A DNA stretch of 64,000 bases from contig NZ_JBDVNC010000037.1 in the NCBI RefSeq assembly GCF_039969785.1, positions 1 to 64,000 on the forward strand, in the 5' to 3' direction. This stretch comes from Shimia sp039969785. GTDB lineage: Bacteria > Pseudomonadota > Alphaproteobacteria > Rhodobacterales > Rhodobacteraceae. The position numbers were made by a program, and so were the translations under genes. Positions 1-7,796 of the stretch are shown one piece after another (within the stretch, counting starts at the first letter, position 1; each line of letters begins with the position of its first letter). A model generated the notes under the pieces. It searched no databases. It was not told the DNA's origin and saw only the letters and a program-made list of their open reading frames with translations.

Positions 1-91
1 GATCATCAGCCACCTGCTTACGCGTCAGCCCACTGGTCAGCGCGATACGCACCGCATCTTGGCGGAATTCATCCGTCCGTTTCAGTCCCAT
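1..91 (-). CDS. IS3-family transposase OrfA, N-terminal part, cut by the window edge
   Basis: The minus-strand frame opens at an ATG at 91 after a good ribosome site (GAGGAG about seven bases upstream) and runs off the left edge. The roughly 30 visible residues (beginning MGLKRTDEFRQDAVRIA, then LTSGLTRKQVADD) match the conserved start of IS3-family OrfA, an HTH protein that is normally fused to OrfB by frameshifting. The remainder lies outside the window, so completeness and activity cannot be judged. The element sits less than 250 bases from the 3' end of the first TRAP operon and does not appear to interrupt it. Confidence 0.85.
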   Translation of the reverse strand, partial: MGLKRTDEFRQDAVRIALTSGLTRKQVADD

Positions 92-124
92 AGTTCATCT
101 CCTCTATTGCAGTAAATGCTATCA
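92..124 (-). repeat. probable terminal segment of the IS3-type element
   Basis: Read on the minus strand, the bases upstream of the OrfA start begin TGATAGCATTTACTG at 124. A TG dinucleotide at the tip and a short leader before orfA are typical of IS3 elements. The exact end is inferred, because the other end lies outside the window and no target duplication can be checked. Confidence 0.45.
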
Positions 125-283
125 AAGGAGCGGCATCAAACTGCGACAGGTCCAAACTCTCGTTATGAATGAGGGAGCCTCGGGGGGGAGGTCACCCTTG
201 GCATACCCAACACTGAACCGGTAGGATAAGTCCGTCCGGGGAAAGGGGAAGCGCGCCCAGAAACGGATTTGTGCGACAAAGCC
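125..283 (-). mobile_element. left end of an IS5-type element, apparently interrupted by the IS3 element
   Basis: On the minus strand the segment starts at 283 with GGCTTTGTCGCACAAAT, which closely resembles the terminal repeats of IS5/IS903-type elements. It runs about 160 bases before meeting the presumed IS3 tip. No transposase of this element is visible. An open frame across it (122-406 on the minus strand) has no support as a gene and is treated as element sequence. The boundary with chromosomal DNA is taken as 283/284. Confidence 0.5.
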
Positions 284-324
284 ACTCAGGGGCCAAGTGT
301 TACCCTCTATTAATTCCAAGTTCA

Positions 325-1626
325 TCAAAACATCTGATGAGGTAGAAACAATGCGATTTGCGGAAATAGAATAAGCAAGATAAGCGCGGCTAACATGGCG
401 ACCCAAAATGGCGCAATACCCGAAAAAATCTTCGACAGCGGAACAGAGGGCGCAATCATTTTGACCAGAAAGACATTCAGCCCAACCGGCGGTGTGATCA
501 GGCCCATTTCCAGAACAATCACCATCAGCACGCCAAACCAGATGGGATCAAATCCCAACGCCAGAATGATCGGGAAAATGATGGGGAGTGTCAGCACCAA
601 CATTGCCAGCCCCTCAAGGAAGGTTCCCAGAATGATGAGCGCAAGAAGGATGACGATCAGCGTTCCATAAGCCCCCAGCCCTAACCCAATCAGCTGCTCC
701 ACCAACAAATCGGGCAATCGGCTACGAGCCAGAAACGGTGTGAAGACATGCGCGCCGATCAAAATGAGATAGGTCATAGCGGTTGTTTTCACTGTTCTCA
801 ACAAAACCGAGACAGCGGTAGAGATGGTAACGGTTCCTCTGAGCAGCGCTACGATACTAGTCAGGACGGCACCTACCCCAGCGGCTTCGACCGGTGTAAA
901 AACCCCAAGGTAGATACCACCGATTGTCACCAGAATAATCAGAATAAGCGGAGCCGCGGCTGCCAAAGACCTAATGCGCTCTCCGGCGGAACTGCGTGGG
1001 CCGGCTGGACCCAGTGCAGGGTTGAACCAGCAAACGGCACTGACTGTCAGAGCAAACAGGATCATCAACAAAAGACCCGGTAGAATTCCGGCGATAAAAA
1101 GCTGACCAATCGATTCCTCGGTCAGGATCGCATAGACGATAAACCCTGTGGACGGTGGGATCAGAATTCCCAATGTGCCCCCGGCGGCAACCGCGCCGGT
1201 CGCGAGTCGATCGTCATATTCAAACCGTTTCATTTCAGGCAACGCCACGCGTCCCATCGTCAACGCGGATGCAACCGAGGAGCCAGACAAAGCCGCAAAA
1301 CCACCGCAGCCGATAATCGTGGCGCCGGCAAGCCCGCCACGGCGATGACCGATAAAGGCAAAGGCCGCATCATAGAGGTTACGGCTCATTCCTGAAATGC
1401 TTGCCACGTTGCCCATGAGGATAAACAGGGGAATCACGGTTAGCGTGGATTGCGTAACCACGACCCAGGTTTCGTCGCCAAGAGTTGCCAGCGCGACTGT
1501 ACTATTGCTGAGCGACCAGATGCCCAGAGTTCCTACGACAATCAGAGCGAGCCCTACCGGCATGCGCAATGCAAGCAAACCAAACAGGCCCAGAACTCCA
1601 ATCAATCCGACAATTTCAATGGTCAT
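325..1626 (-). CDS. dctM: TRAP transporter large permease, DctM type (system 1)
   Basis: The 433-residue polytopic membrane protein belongs to the DctM family, the 12-helix subunit that moves a carboxylate-type substrate with Na+. Family landmarks are visible: the central stretch with GCGGFAALSGSSVASA and a GTLGILIPPSTGFIVYAI segment, and a late LITPPVGLNVFLVK segment. Its start overlaps the dctQ stop by 11 bases, so it is the last gene of a dctP-dctQ-dctM operon read leftward. The insertion sequence begins about 40 bases beyond its stop and the C-terminus looks normal. The substrate is unknown; the adjoining protocatechuate and hydroxybenzoate genes suggest an aromatic or related acid. Confidence 0.93.
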   Translation of the reverse strand: MTIEIVGLIGVLGLFGLLALRMPVGLALIVVGTLGIWSLSNSTVALATLGDETWVVVTQSTLTVIPLFILMGNVASISGMSRNLYDAAFAFIGHRRGGLAGATIIGCGGFAALSGSSVASALTMGRVALPEMKRFEYDDRLATGAVAAGGTLGILIPPSTGFIVYAILTEESIGQLFIAGILPGLLLMILFALTVSAVCWFNPALGPAGPRSSAGERIRSLAAAAPLILIILVTIGGIYLGVFTPVEAAGVGAVLTSIVALLRGTVTISTAVSVLLRTVKTTAMTYLILIGAHVFTPFLARSRLPDLLVEQLIGLGLGAYGTLIVILLALIILGTFLEGLAMLVLTLPIIFPIILALGFDPIWFGVLMVIVLEMGLITPPVGLNVFLVKMIAPSVPLSKIFSGIAPFWVAMLAALILLILFPQIALFLPHQMF

Positions 1627-2176
1627 CGTTTTTATCCTCGATCACTAACGTACTACCCGGTGTTTTCCAAAGTTTGGTCAACTCGATTATCCCTGCAAAT
1701 CCTGCCCCAAGGGCAAGCATGAACCACATGGGTTGATGCGGGATGCGCCGTATGTTCGTTGTTTCATTGAATTCTCCGGCCATGATCCCCGACTGAATAG
1801 CCTGCCAGCACATAGCTGCAAAAGCGACGGCGCCAACCGTTCGGACAATCGGATCAACAATCCGCCAGAACCACTGCGGCAGAAAGGGTTCCAGAATATC
1901 CACGCTGATATGGCCGCCAATCTGGCCGCAATATCCGATGGCTAAAAAGATCACCGGAACCATCGTCACCTGAACGATTTCCTCGGCGCCGATGATGGCC
2001 TTGCCGGTAAAATATCGCAGCAACACATTGGCCACGATCAAGATCGCTATGCCAAGTATTGCGACACCAGCCATGATCGCCAGCCATCTGTTAAACTTGC
2101 TGGCTGTTTGGACTGCCGCCCGGATTTTGGTCTCCGGGGCGACAGGTTTCGTATTGTTTTGTGTCTCGTCCGACAT
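1616..2176 (-). CDS. dctQ: TRAP transporter small permease, DctQ type (system 1)
   Basis: This 186-residue protein has the four-helix DctQ pattern: a charged N-terminus, then helices separated by short loops, with IGAEEIVQVTMVPVIFLAIG in the second helix and the family GGHISVDILEPFLP segment after it. It pairs with DctM to form the membrane unit of a TRAP transporter. I chose the ATG at 2176 over an in-frame upstream one, because the upstream codons lie inside the end of dctP and the shorter start gives the usual length. Only four bases separate it from the dctP stop. Confidence 0.9.
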   Translation of the reverse strand: MSDETQNNTKPVAPETKIRAAVQTASKFNRWLAIMAGVAILGIAILIVANVLLRYFTGKAIIGAEEIVQVTMVPVIFLAIGYCGQIGGHISVDILEPFLPQWFWRIVDPIVRTVGAVAFAAMCWQAIQSGIMAGEFNETTNIRRIPHQPMWFMLALGAGFAGIIELTKLWKTPGSTLVIEDKNDDH

Positions 2177-2180
2177 CGGA

Positions 2181-3188
2181 TCAGTTTTCCAGCAAGCCGT
2201 TAAGCACAGCCTGACCATCAATGCCCTGATCATCTAAATCGGCGGCCACGGCCAGATAAAGGTCATCCAGCATGTCAACCATGCGGTCGCTTTCTTCGGC
2301 AGATAAGTTGGTCACAGAGTAACCTTCCAACCCCTCAAGGTGGCTCCGTGATGCGGCGCCGGATGCCGCATAGACCTCTGTCGCCTGCTTGCTCAGGGTC
2401 AGGCCGGAAATGTTGTCCAGCTGCGCCTGTTGTTCGGTCGACAAGCCATCCCAAGAGCCTTGGTTCATAAGAAGAAAGAAGGTCGTTACGGTGTTGGGCA
2501 AATCAAAGGCCGCGTGTTTCGTCACTTCGTCAAGCCGGAACGATTTTACTGCATCTGCACCGATGAAAACGCCGTCGATCACTCCGGTTTGCAATGCGTT
2601 GTAAATCTCAGGTGCTGGCATGGTCACTGCATTGGCACCCCAGGCCTCAAGCACCTTTGCTCCGATTGCGGACGGCGCGCGAATGGTTAACCCGGCAAGA
2701 TCTTCGACCGAATTCACGGCGCGATCCCGGGTCAGCAACACAGCCGGCGAATTCACCCAAACGGCCAGAACCTTGGTCTTGGCATAGTCTTCACCGATCA
2801 ATTCATAATTGCGCCACATGGTAGCGACAGCGTCCTCGGGAGAGTCGAAAAGGCCCGGCAATTCAGCGACAAGCGTGCGCGGAAATTGTGAAGAGGTGTA
2901 GCCTTGAAGCCCAAAGCTGATGTCGGCGACGCCTGTTACGACGCGGTTGAACTGCCGCTTCGGTCCGGCACCAAGTTCGCCTGACGGGTAAATCCGAATT
3001 GTCAGGTCACCGCCGGAGGTTTCGGCCAGCTGATCCGCCAACGGTGTGAACACTTTGGCATTCATCGGGTGACGCGCAGGAATAAAATTGGCAAGACTTA
3101 GTTCGGTCTCCGCCGCGACAGGCAGCGCTGTCAACGTTGCCAGACACAGCCCCAACGCCGTTGTAAAACTTTGTAAATTCAGTGACAT
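2181..3188 (-). CDS. dctP: TRAP substrate-binding protein, DctP type (system 1)
   Basis: This 335-residue periplasmic protein begins with an export signal (hydrophobic run ending near LPVAA). The DctP fold follows: LANFIPARHPMNAKVF near the N-terminus, YPSGELGAGPKRQFNRVVTG for the first ligand loop, and a central GLTIRAPSAIGAKVLEAWGA segment. It captures the substrate and hands it to DctQM. The start at 3188 follows a clear GGAGGAAA site and puts the signal peptide at the very N-terminus; a longer frame reaching 3245 would precede it with unlikely residues. It is closely similar in layout to the second DctP in this window (12735-13745). Confidence 0.92.
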   Translation of the reverse strand: MSLNLQSFTTALGLCLATLTALPVAAETELSLANFIPARHPMNAKVFTPLADQLAETSGGDLTIRIYPSGELGAGPKRQFNRVVTGVADISFGLQGYTSSQFPRTLVAELPGLFDSPEDAVATMWRNYELIGEDYAKTKVLAVWVNSPAVLLTRDRAVNSVEDLAGLTIRAPSAIGAKVLEAWGANAVTMPAPEIYNALQTGVIDGVFIGADAVKSFRLDEVTKHAAFDLPNTVTTFFLLMNQGSWDGLSTEQQAQLDNISGLTLSKQATEVYAASGAASRSHLEGLEGYSVTNLSAEESDRMVDMLDDLYLAVAADLDDQGIDGQAVLNGLLEN

Positions 3189-3447
3189 GGTTTCCTCCAC
3201 TAGGTTTATTGGATGGGTTGGCAAACACAGCAATGCAATACGCAACGCCCGCCTCGGTCGAGGACACGCCTACGGCGCGGCGCTCAATGCCGAAAAATCT
3301 TTTGTCAAACTCGATAGTCCCGCAGTGCCCCGAAGTTCGCAGGCGGCGGAACGCTGGCGCCGCGTTATCGCTGACTTTTGTCAGCGCATTCTCTCGTTGA
3401 TGAGAACACCGGTGCCAATGACATAGACACGAGGTACGCTTTGGTCA
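3189..3447. other. intergenic region between dctP1 and ligB, no gene recognised
   Basis: These 259 bases separate two leftward operons. The part nearest dctP must hold the promoter of the first TRAP operon. A perfect stem of seven (CGCTGAC, four T, GTCAGCG) lies at 3369-3386. Short open frames are present on both strands but none has a ribosome site or recognisable family; decayed coding sequence is possible. Confidence 0.5.
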
Positions 3448-3471
3448 GAACCCTCCTGATCAGGAGGGTTC
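3448..3471. terminator. perfect 24-base palindrome after ligB
   Basis: GAACCCTCC at 3448-3456 pairs perfectly with GGAGGGTTC at 3463-3471 across a TGATCA centre. It starts 13 bases beyond the ligB stop, so it most likely ends or protects the ligAB transcript. There is no U-run on the minus strand, so it is a strong hairpin rather than a textbook intrinsic terminator. Confidence 0.65.
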
Positions 3472-3483
3472 TTCATTAGGGAT

Positions 3484-4335
3484 TCAGACCGCGGCCGGTG
3501 TCTTGTCTTCCAGACAAGTGACGGCCATTCCGGTCAGCATTGGCATATAGTAGCTGCGGTGGATTTTGTTGACCTCTGGGGTCAGCGCACCGCGCATGCC
3601 CAGCCACATCATCATCTCAACGGATTCCGCGCCTCCGCGCTCCATCCAGGTGTCATGCGGAATGTCGATCAGGGCTTTGGGGTTGTCTTCGATCTTGTCG
3701 AGGAATTCATGATCCCAATCTTCATTGGTGTGGCCGAACCTTTGACCATTAAGCTGATGCGACAAGCCCCCGGTTCCAACCACAGCGACACGTGCGTCCT
3801 CAGGATAGGATTCAACCGCCTTTCGCAGAGCTTGGCCAAGCTGCCAAATGCGGCTGGGGGTCGGCAACGGATGTTGAAGCACGTTGATATGCAATGGTAC
3901 CGTTTTAACGTTCCAATCCGGGTCGTGGTCAAACAGCAACGGTAGCGGAACCAAAAGGCCGTGATCCATCACCATTTCCTGACACACCGTCAGGTCAAAC
4001 TCGCTCTCTTTGATAAGCGAATTCGCCAAATGCCATGAAAAATCAAGATCGCCCTTTACTGGCGGCAGATCTCTGATGCCCCAACCTTCGTCGCCAATCG
4101 GATATTCATCAGCCGCCCCCAGCGCGAAAGTCGGACACTTGTCATAGAAAAAATCGCACCCATGATCGTTATAAATGACGATCGCGTGCGTTACGCCTTT
4201 CTCTTTCAAAAATGCCTTGGCGGGTTTGTATCCGTCCCAGCACGGTTGCCATTCAGGAGACTGGTCATTTTGATCGTAAGCATCTCCGATTGACGGAATA
4301 TGCGACGACCCCACACCTGCAACAATTTTTCCCAT
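3484..4335 (-). CDS. ligB: protocatechuate 4,5-dioxygenase beta (catalytic) subunit
   Basis: The 283-residue protein is the catalytic subunit of the extradiol enzyme that opens protocatechuate between carbons 4 and 5, giving 4-carboxy-2-hydroxymuconate semialdehyde. Residues corresponding to the iron ligands of the Sphingobium LigB are present: His12 in GSSHIPSIGDAYD, His58 in YNDHG, and Glu240 near GGAESVE. His193 in GTGGLSHQL matches the proposed base. It follows ligA by 29 bases and a hairpin follows its stop. Downstream genes of the 4,5-cleavage pathway (ligC, ligI, ligJ, ligK) are not in this window. Confidence 0.95.
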   Translation of the reverse strand: MGKIVAGVGSSHIPSIGDAYDQNDQSPEWQPCWDGYKPAKAFLKEKGVTHAIVIYNDHGCDFFYDKCPTFALGAADEYPIGDEGWGIRDLPPVKGDLDFSWHLANSLIKESEFDLTVCQEMVMDHGLLVPLPLLFDHDPDWNVKTVPLHINVLQHPLPTPSRIWQLGQALRKAVESYPEDARVAVVGTGGLSHQLNGQRFGHTNEDWDHEFLDKIEDNPKALIDIPHDTWMERGGAESVEMMMWLGMRGALTPEVNKIHRSYYMPMLTGMAVTCLEDKTPAAV

Positions 4336-4364
4336 TTTACTAATCCTCTGTGATCTGACTTCGA

Positions 4365-4739
4365 TTAGGTGTTTTGTTTCAGTGGGACGTTGCGCGTCGC
4401 CATGAACTCATCCAGCGTTTCACCGCGTTGTTGTGCGCCCATCGAGGCTAGCCCCTGACCGGTAACGCCGCCCAGTTTGATCAGCATGTAAATGCTGCCA
4501 CCGCCCTCTTCGACCAACGCTTTTACATCCTTGGCGAGGACTTTTTCCTTCTCCCATTCCGAGAGACCATATTTGTCCATATAGCCAGCGGGATCAGCCC
4601 CAAAGGCATCGCGGTTGTCTGCCAGCCGTAGCGAATAAGCGAACTTATTAAGCTTGAGCCCCTTCGCCGATTCATGGCCCGTAAACACGGTTGTTCCCGG
4701 AATATATTTTGAGTCTTTAGCGTCTTTTGTCATGTCCAT
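4365..4739 (-). CDS. ligA: protocatechuate 4,5-dioxygenase alpha (small) subunit
   Basis: The 124-residue protein matches LigA, the small subunit that caps the LigB active site in the heterotetramer. Supporting segments are KGLKLNKFAYSLRLADNRDAF, then DKYGLSEWEKEKVLAKD, and the glycine-rich LIKLGGVTGQGLASMGAQQ. Length is normal. It precedes ligB in the same direction. A second in-frame ATG two codons later is the only start ambiguity. A strong hairpin at 4775-4799 separates it from pobA, so the two may be transcribed separately. Confidence 0.94.
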   Translation of the reverse strand: MDMTKDAKDSKYIPGTTVFTGHESAKGLKLNKFAYSLRLADNRDAFGADPAGYMDKYGLSEWEKEKVLAKDVKALVEEGGGSIYMLIKLGGVTGQGLASMGAQQRGETLDEFMATRNVPLKQNT

Positions 4740-4774
4740 TACTCCTTTCTCGTCAAGAATTTGGAATTTGCGCC

Positions 4775-4807
4775 CCCCGGTGCATTTACAATGCCGGGGT
4801 CTTTTTT
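4775..4807 (+). terminator. strong hairpin with a T-run on the plus strand, between pobA and ligA
   Basis: CCCCG (4775-4779) pairs with CGGGG (4795-4799), and after a two-base bulge GCATT (4782-4786) pairs with AATGC (4790-4794). It is followed on the plus strand by TCTTTTTT. This is intrinsic-terminator form, yet on the strand opposite to both neighbouring genes. Confidence 0.55.
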
Positions 4808-4852
4808 CTGCTCATCCGTTGTCGATATTCACGCACCTTGATCGGCCTTGGT

Positions 4853-6037
4853 TCAAAGTTCTGGCCAATGTGCGAACGGCAGCCCTGTGTGTTGTTGGGC
4901 ATAGGAAATCTGCGCGGTTTCGTTTGTGACCATGTATTCCAGCTCAGCCTGCTGCATGCGCCGATCAAACGAATTTGATCCCGGAAAGACATGATATTTG
5001 GCTGTATTGGCCCAAGAGAACCGCTGGGTCTGAACATTGCGGGCTACGGCCAGATCCGAATACTGATCCAGAATAGAGCTATCGTCCTTGGTGTAGTGTT
5101 GGATCAGCCCGGCAGACAGAACGCTGATATCGGCAAACGCTGAATTCAGCCCCTTGGCACCAGTCGGCGGAACAATATGCGCCGCGTCACCCGCCAGGAA
5201 CATGTTGCCATAGCGCTGCTTCTCGCAGAAGAAACTGCGCAACGGAGCGAGATCCTTCTGAAATATCTCACCCCGCGTAAGTTCCCACCCTTCGGTGCCC
5301 ATACGGGTGTCCAGCTCCTCCCAAATGCGATCATCCGACCATTCGTCAAGGTTCTCGTCGTTGGCGACTTGCAAATACAGACGCTGGATATCAGGCGTCC
5401 GCATGCTCAAGAGCGCAAATCCGCGATCATGGTATGTGAAAAACGCTACAGGTTTGGATTGCTTGGCTCGAACCATCACGCCCAGCCAGCCAAGCGGATA
5501 GGTTTTTTCGTGCATGGTGATCGCACCCTCGGGGAGAGATTTGCGAGACGCGCCATGATAGCCGTCAGCCCCGACCACGAAATCCGCAGTCATCTGCTTT
5601 TCGACACCACCCTCTTCGTAGGTCACTGTGACTTTGTCGCCGAGATGATCAGACACCCCTGTGACCGGTGTTTCATAAAGGACGTTGTGCCCTTCTCCGT
5701 CCAAGCCTGCCAGCAGGTCTTTTGTCACTTCTGACTGACCATAAACTGTCACGCCAATGCCAATCAGCTTTTCAAAGTTGATGAAATGGTGCGTGTTATT
5801 GATGCCAACCTCGACACCGGGTTGGTACATGCATTCCCTTTTCAAGCGATCCCCAATCCCCGAGCGAACCATCAGATCAACGGCGTTCTGCTCCATGACG
5901 CCGGCGCGAATGCGCCCTTCGACATAGGCGCGGCTACGGTTCTCAAAGACAATGCTTTCGATACCGCGTTGGCGCAGAATCCATGCAAGTAACGAACCGG
6001 AAGGTCCGGCTCCAATGATAGCGACGGGGACATGCAT
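4853..6037 (-). CDS. pobA: 4-hydroxybenzoate 3-monooxygenase
   Basis: This 394-residue FAD monooxygenase converts 4-hydroxybenzoate to protocatechuate, feeding LigAB next door. It has the Rossmann fingerprint GAGPSG at residues 9-14, the second FAD/NADPH motif in VVGADGYHGASRK, and the third in FLAGDAAHIVPPTGAKGLN. Length equals that of the well-studied Pseudomonas enzyme. The ATG at 6037 is preferred over a GTG one codon upstream, because AAGGAAG sits at the right distance. The stop of the 59-codon ORF lies two bases before this ATG, so the two are probably translated from one message. Confidence 0.95.
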   Translation of the reverse strand: MHVPVAIIGAGPSGSLLAWILRQRGIESIVFENRSRAYVEGRIRAGVMEQNAVDLMVRSGIGDRLKRECMYQPGVEVGINNTHHFINFEKLIGIGVTVYGQSEVTKDLLAGLDGEGHNVLYETPVTGVSDHLGDKVTVTYEEGGVEKQMTADFVVGADGYHGASRKSLPEGAITMHEKTYPLGWLGVMVRAKQSKPVAFFTYHDRGFALLSMRTPDIQRLYLQVANDENLDEWSDDRIWEELDTRMGTEGWELTRGEIFQKDLAPLRSFFCEKQRYGNMFLAGDAAHIVPPTGAKGLNSAFADISVLSAGLIQHYTKDDSSILDQYSDLAVARNVQTQRFSWANTAKYHVFPGSNSFDRRMQQAELEYMVTNETAQISYAQQHTGLPFAHWPEL

Positions 6038-6039
6038 CA

Positions 6040-6219
6040 CTAAACTTCCTTCTCATTTTTGTGTTCGGAAATTGACGGGGTTTCATTGAAGAGTTCCGAC
6101 GTAAGAATTCCGATCTGTGAAACTGCGGTTCTGCCGCAAGCAGCCGTTCGCGATGGGCAATTCAGGCAGGCAGGTGACGCCGGTGCAGCGGGTTCAATTT
6201 CGTTTCTGGCGATCAGCAT
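6040..6219 (-). CDS. 59-residue small protein with a three-cysteine motif, upstream of pobA
   Basis: An open frame of 59 codons starts at an ATG preceded by a near-perfect AGGAGG five bases upstream, and ends with TAG two bases before the pobA ATG. Its protein has cysteines at residues 18, 21 and 28 in the segment ACLNCPSRTAACGRT. That C-x2-C-x6-C spacing recalls the cluster-binding N-terminus of FNR proteins, but no DNA-binding or cyclic-nucleotide fold follows. The C-terminal half is polar with no membrane segment. I do not recognise the family. The ribosome site, position and promoter element upstream (6272-6296) support a real gene or a translated leader of pobA. Confidence 0.6.
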   Translation of the reverse strand: MLIARNEIEPAAPASPACLNCPSRTAACGRTAVSQIGILTSELFNETPSISEHKNEKEV

Positions 6220-6564
6220 GTGTTCCTCCTGTGTTAAGATGAATTTAAGCTAATCCAGCCATTAAGACCATTCATGTCGCGTCATACTAAATATGAGAAC
6301 CGCTCATTCGACAGAGAAGGCCCTACTGCGCCCGTCAATTAAATTGCAATTTTTTACTGTTTATTTTCAGCATATTACCTGATTTTCGCACCAACCTGCC
6401 CCACATCAATGCTTTACCCTTCTGCATATGCGCGCGCGGTGTGGAGCTAAGAATTTGCCGAAAGAAATTCATCCGCAGACAGAACAAAATTGCCGCAATT
6501 CCAAAGAGCAATGTTACTGCTCCACTTCTGGTGAGGTTAGTTTTCTCGGCCAAATCGAACCAAC
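6220..6564. other. intergenic region between the pobA leader ORF and the SDR gene
   Basis: Apart from the regulatory element at 6272-6296 this stretch is AT-rich and holds no supported gene. Short frames on both strands (for example 6335-6640 minus, 6428-6658 plus) run through the SDR terminator and lack a ribosome site or recognisable motif. Confidence 0.6.
6272..6296 (+). promoter_or_regulatory. shared 25-bp regulatory element, copy 1 (pobA promoter)
   Basis: The sequence is TCATG-TCGCG-TCATA-CTAAA-TATGA: a perfect inverted pair TCATA/TATGA with a five-base spacer, plus a third half-site exactly 10 bases before it. It lies 53 bases upstream of the small ORF that precedes pobA. Three related copies occur in this window. 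Confidence 0.7.
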
Positions 6565-6594
6565 AAAAAACGGCCCCGCAAAAAAGCGAGGCCG
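6565..6594 (-). terminator. intrinsic terminator of the SDR gene
   Basis: Read on the minus strand, CGGCCTCGC pairs with GCGGGGCCG over a six-T loop (one G-T pair) and is followed by six T residues (6570-6565). It lies 24 bases past the SDR stop. Confidence 0.85.
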
Positions 6595-6618
6595 CGCAAC
6601 TTTTCGAATGGTTGTCTG

Positions 6619-7398
6619 TTACAGACCGTTCATGTTGCACATCACGTTTGCAACCTGACCACCATCGACCGGAATGTTCACACCGCGAATCCAGGGTGTC
6701 ATGTCCGACAAGAGGAATACTAATACCGGCGCGATATCCTCTGGCGTGCCCCAGCGATCCATCACTTTGCGGCTTTCCTCGGCCTTTTTGCCAAGCGTGT
6801 CCAAGAAATCCTGCAATATCGGCGTTTCAACGGCCCCTGGGCTAACCGCGTTCATGCGAATGCCGCGATCACGCCAAGTCCATCGGTTTTGCATTGTCCA
6901 GACAACCAACGCCTCCTTAGCAAAAAAGTAGGAACGGCCTTGGGTTTCCTTGATCTTGTACTTTTCGACAAAATCATTGACCTCGTCAAAGTCGAGGGTC
7001 GCAGCATCCTTGATTTGATCAACTGCGTTTTGCCAGCCAGCACCCGCCAGTGACGCAAGATTCACGATCGACGCGCCATCTGCGAGATCATCTACGATCT
7101 TGCCCGTCAGGTATTTCAGACCGACCAAATTGACTTGAATCACCAGATCAGCCGGAGCCGTTGGTGGAACTCCGGCGATATTGGCCAGCCCATCCGCCCC
7201 TTTTGGCAGCGCCTTAACAAGCGCATCAATGGAAGCTTTGCTGGACAAGTCGGCTTGAAAAAAAGTGTCCACGTTGGCAGCCGGTTCATTTCGGTCGATG
7301 CCGATGACCATTCCGCCATGCGATTTAATGAGCCGTGCTGTTTCTGCACCGATCCCTGAGGAACAGCCAGTTACGATAATTTTTTTACCTTCAAGCAT
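6619..7398 (-). CDS. short-chain dehydrogenase, coniferyl-alcohol-dehydrogenase type
   Basis: This 259-residue classical SDR has the nucleotide site TGCSSGIG at residues 10-17, NIAG near the middle of the fold, and the catalytic Tyr-Lys pair in RSYFFAKEAL. The segment TMQNRWTWRDRGIRMNAVSP and the tail GVNIPVDGG match, as far as I recall, enzymes annotated as coniferyl-alcohol dehydrogenase, which oxidise lignin-derived alcohols; 3-alpha-hydroxysteroid dehydrogenase/carbonyl reductases look similar. I start at ATG 7398 because the residues encoded upstream are unlike SDRs. The promoter carries copy 2 of the shared element, tying it to pobA. The substrate is inferred. Confidence 0.8.
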   Translation of the reverse strand: MLEGKKIIVTGCSSGIGAETARLIKSHGGMVIGIDRNEPAANVDTFFQADLSSKASIDALVKALPKGADGLANIAGVPPTAPADLVIQVNLVGLKYLTGKIVDDLADGASIVNLASLAGAGWQNAVDQIKDAATLDFDEVNDFVEKYKIKETQGRSYFFAKEALVVWTMQNRWTWRDRGIRMNAVSPGAVETPILQDFLDTLGKKAEESRKVMDRWGTPEDIAPVLVFLLSDMTPWIRGVNIPVDGGQVANVMCNMNGL

Positions 7399-7475
7399 TT
7401 CGGTTCCATCCCTATTTGATACTGATTTCGAGCAATATTGGACAAACTCTAACCAGCGGAACGACCGATATCCAC

Positions 7476-7500
7476 TCATGTCATGTCATATCTAATATGA
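7476..7500 (+). promoter_or_regulatory. shared 25-bp regulatory element, copy 2 (SDR promoter)
   Basis: TCATG-TCATG-TCATA-TCTAA-TATGA, with the same 10-base step between half-sites as copy 1 and a perfect TCATA/TATGA pair. It lies 78 bases upstream of the SDR start and could also affect the divergent gene at 7797. Confidence 0.7.
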
Positions 7501-7796
7501 ACAAATTTCATTTCGAGCGGTAAGAATTACTTATTCATGAACGCAGACTACGTTAGCCCCACCTCACTATGATTAAAATTTTTAGATTTAAAATCAATAC
7601 TATACCTTTCAAAACGCCGTGTTTTTCATGCAGCATTCGATGCCGTGCCAAGCACATCTTAAATCGACCCAAACTTCTCAGAACCGCCGGAGGCACGTCT
7701 GGCCGTCTCTTGTGATGCGAAACCCTCAGGCGTATTCTGAAGTAAGCCGTTCGCCAAGAATTAGCGCGTGGCACATCCACAACCGCGAGGGTCAAA
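7501..7796. other. AT-rich divergent intergenic region, no gene recognised
   Basis: About 300 bases between the SDR promoter element and the ABM-domain gene. The first half is strongly AT-rich (around 7570-7610) and probably holds promoter elements. The second half is open on both strands without a ribosome site or recognisable product. Confidence 0.5.

Noticed and set aside
122..406. 94-codon minus-strand frame overlapping the end of dctM1
   Set aside because: It runs from insertion-sequence DNA into the dctM1 3' end in another frame, has no ribosome site, and is explained by the IS5-type terminal sequence.
3088..3426. 112-codon plus-strand frame between dctP1 and ligB
   Set aside because: It starts inside dctP1 antisense, lacks a ribosome site and shows no recognisable domain; kept only as unexplained intergenic sequence.
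6040..6219. Small ORF as a truncated FNR/CRP regulator
   Set aside because: Only the cysteine spacing matches; there is no effector domain or helix-turn-helix, and the frame ends neatly at pobA rather than in decayed coding sequence.
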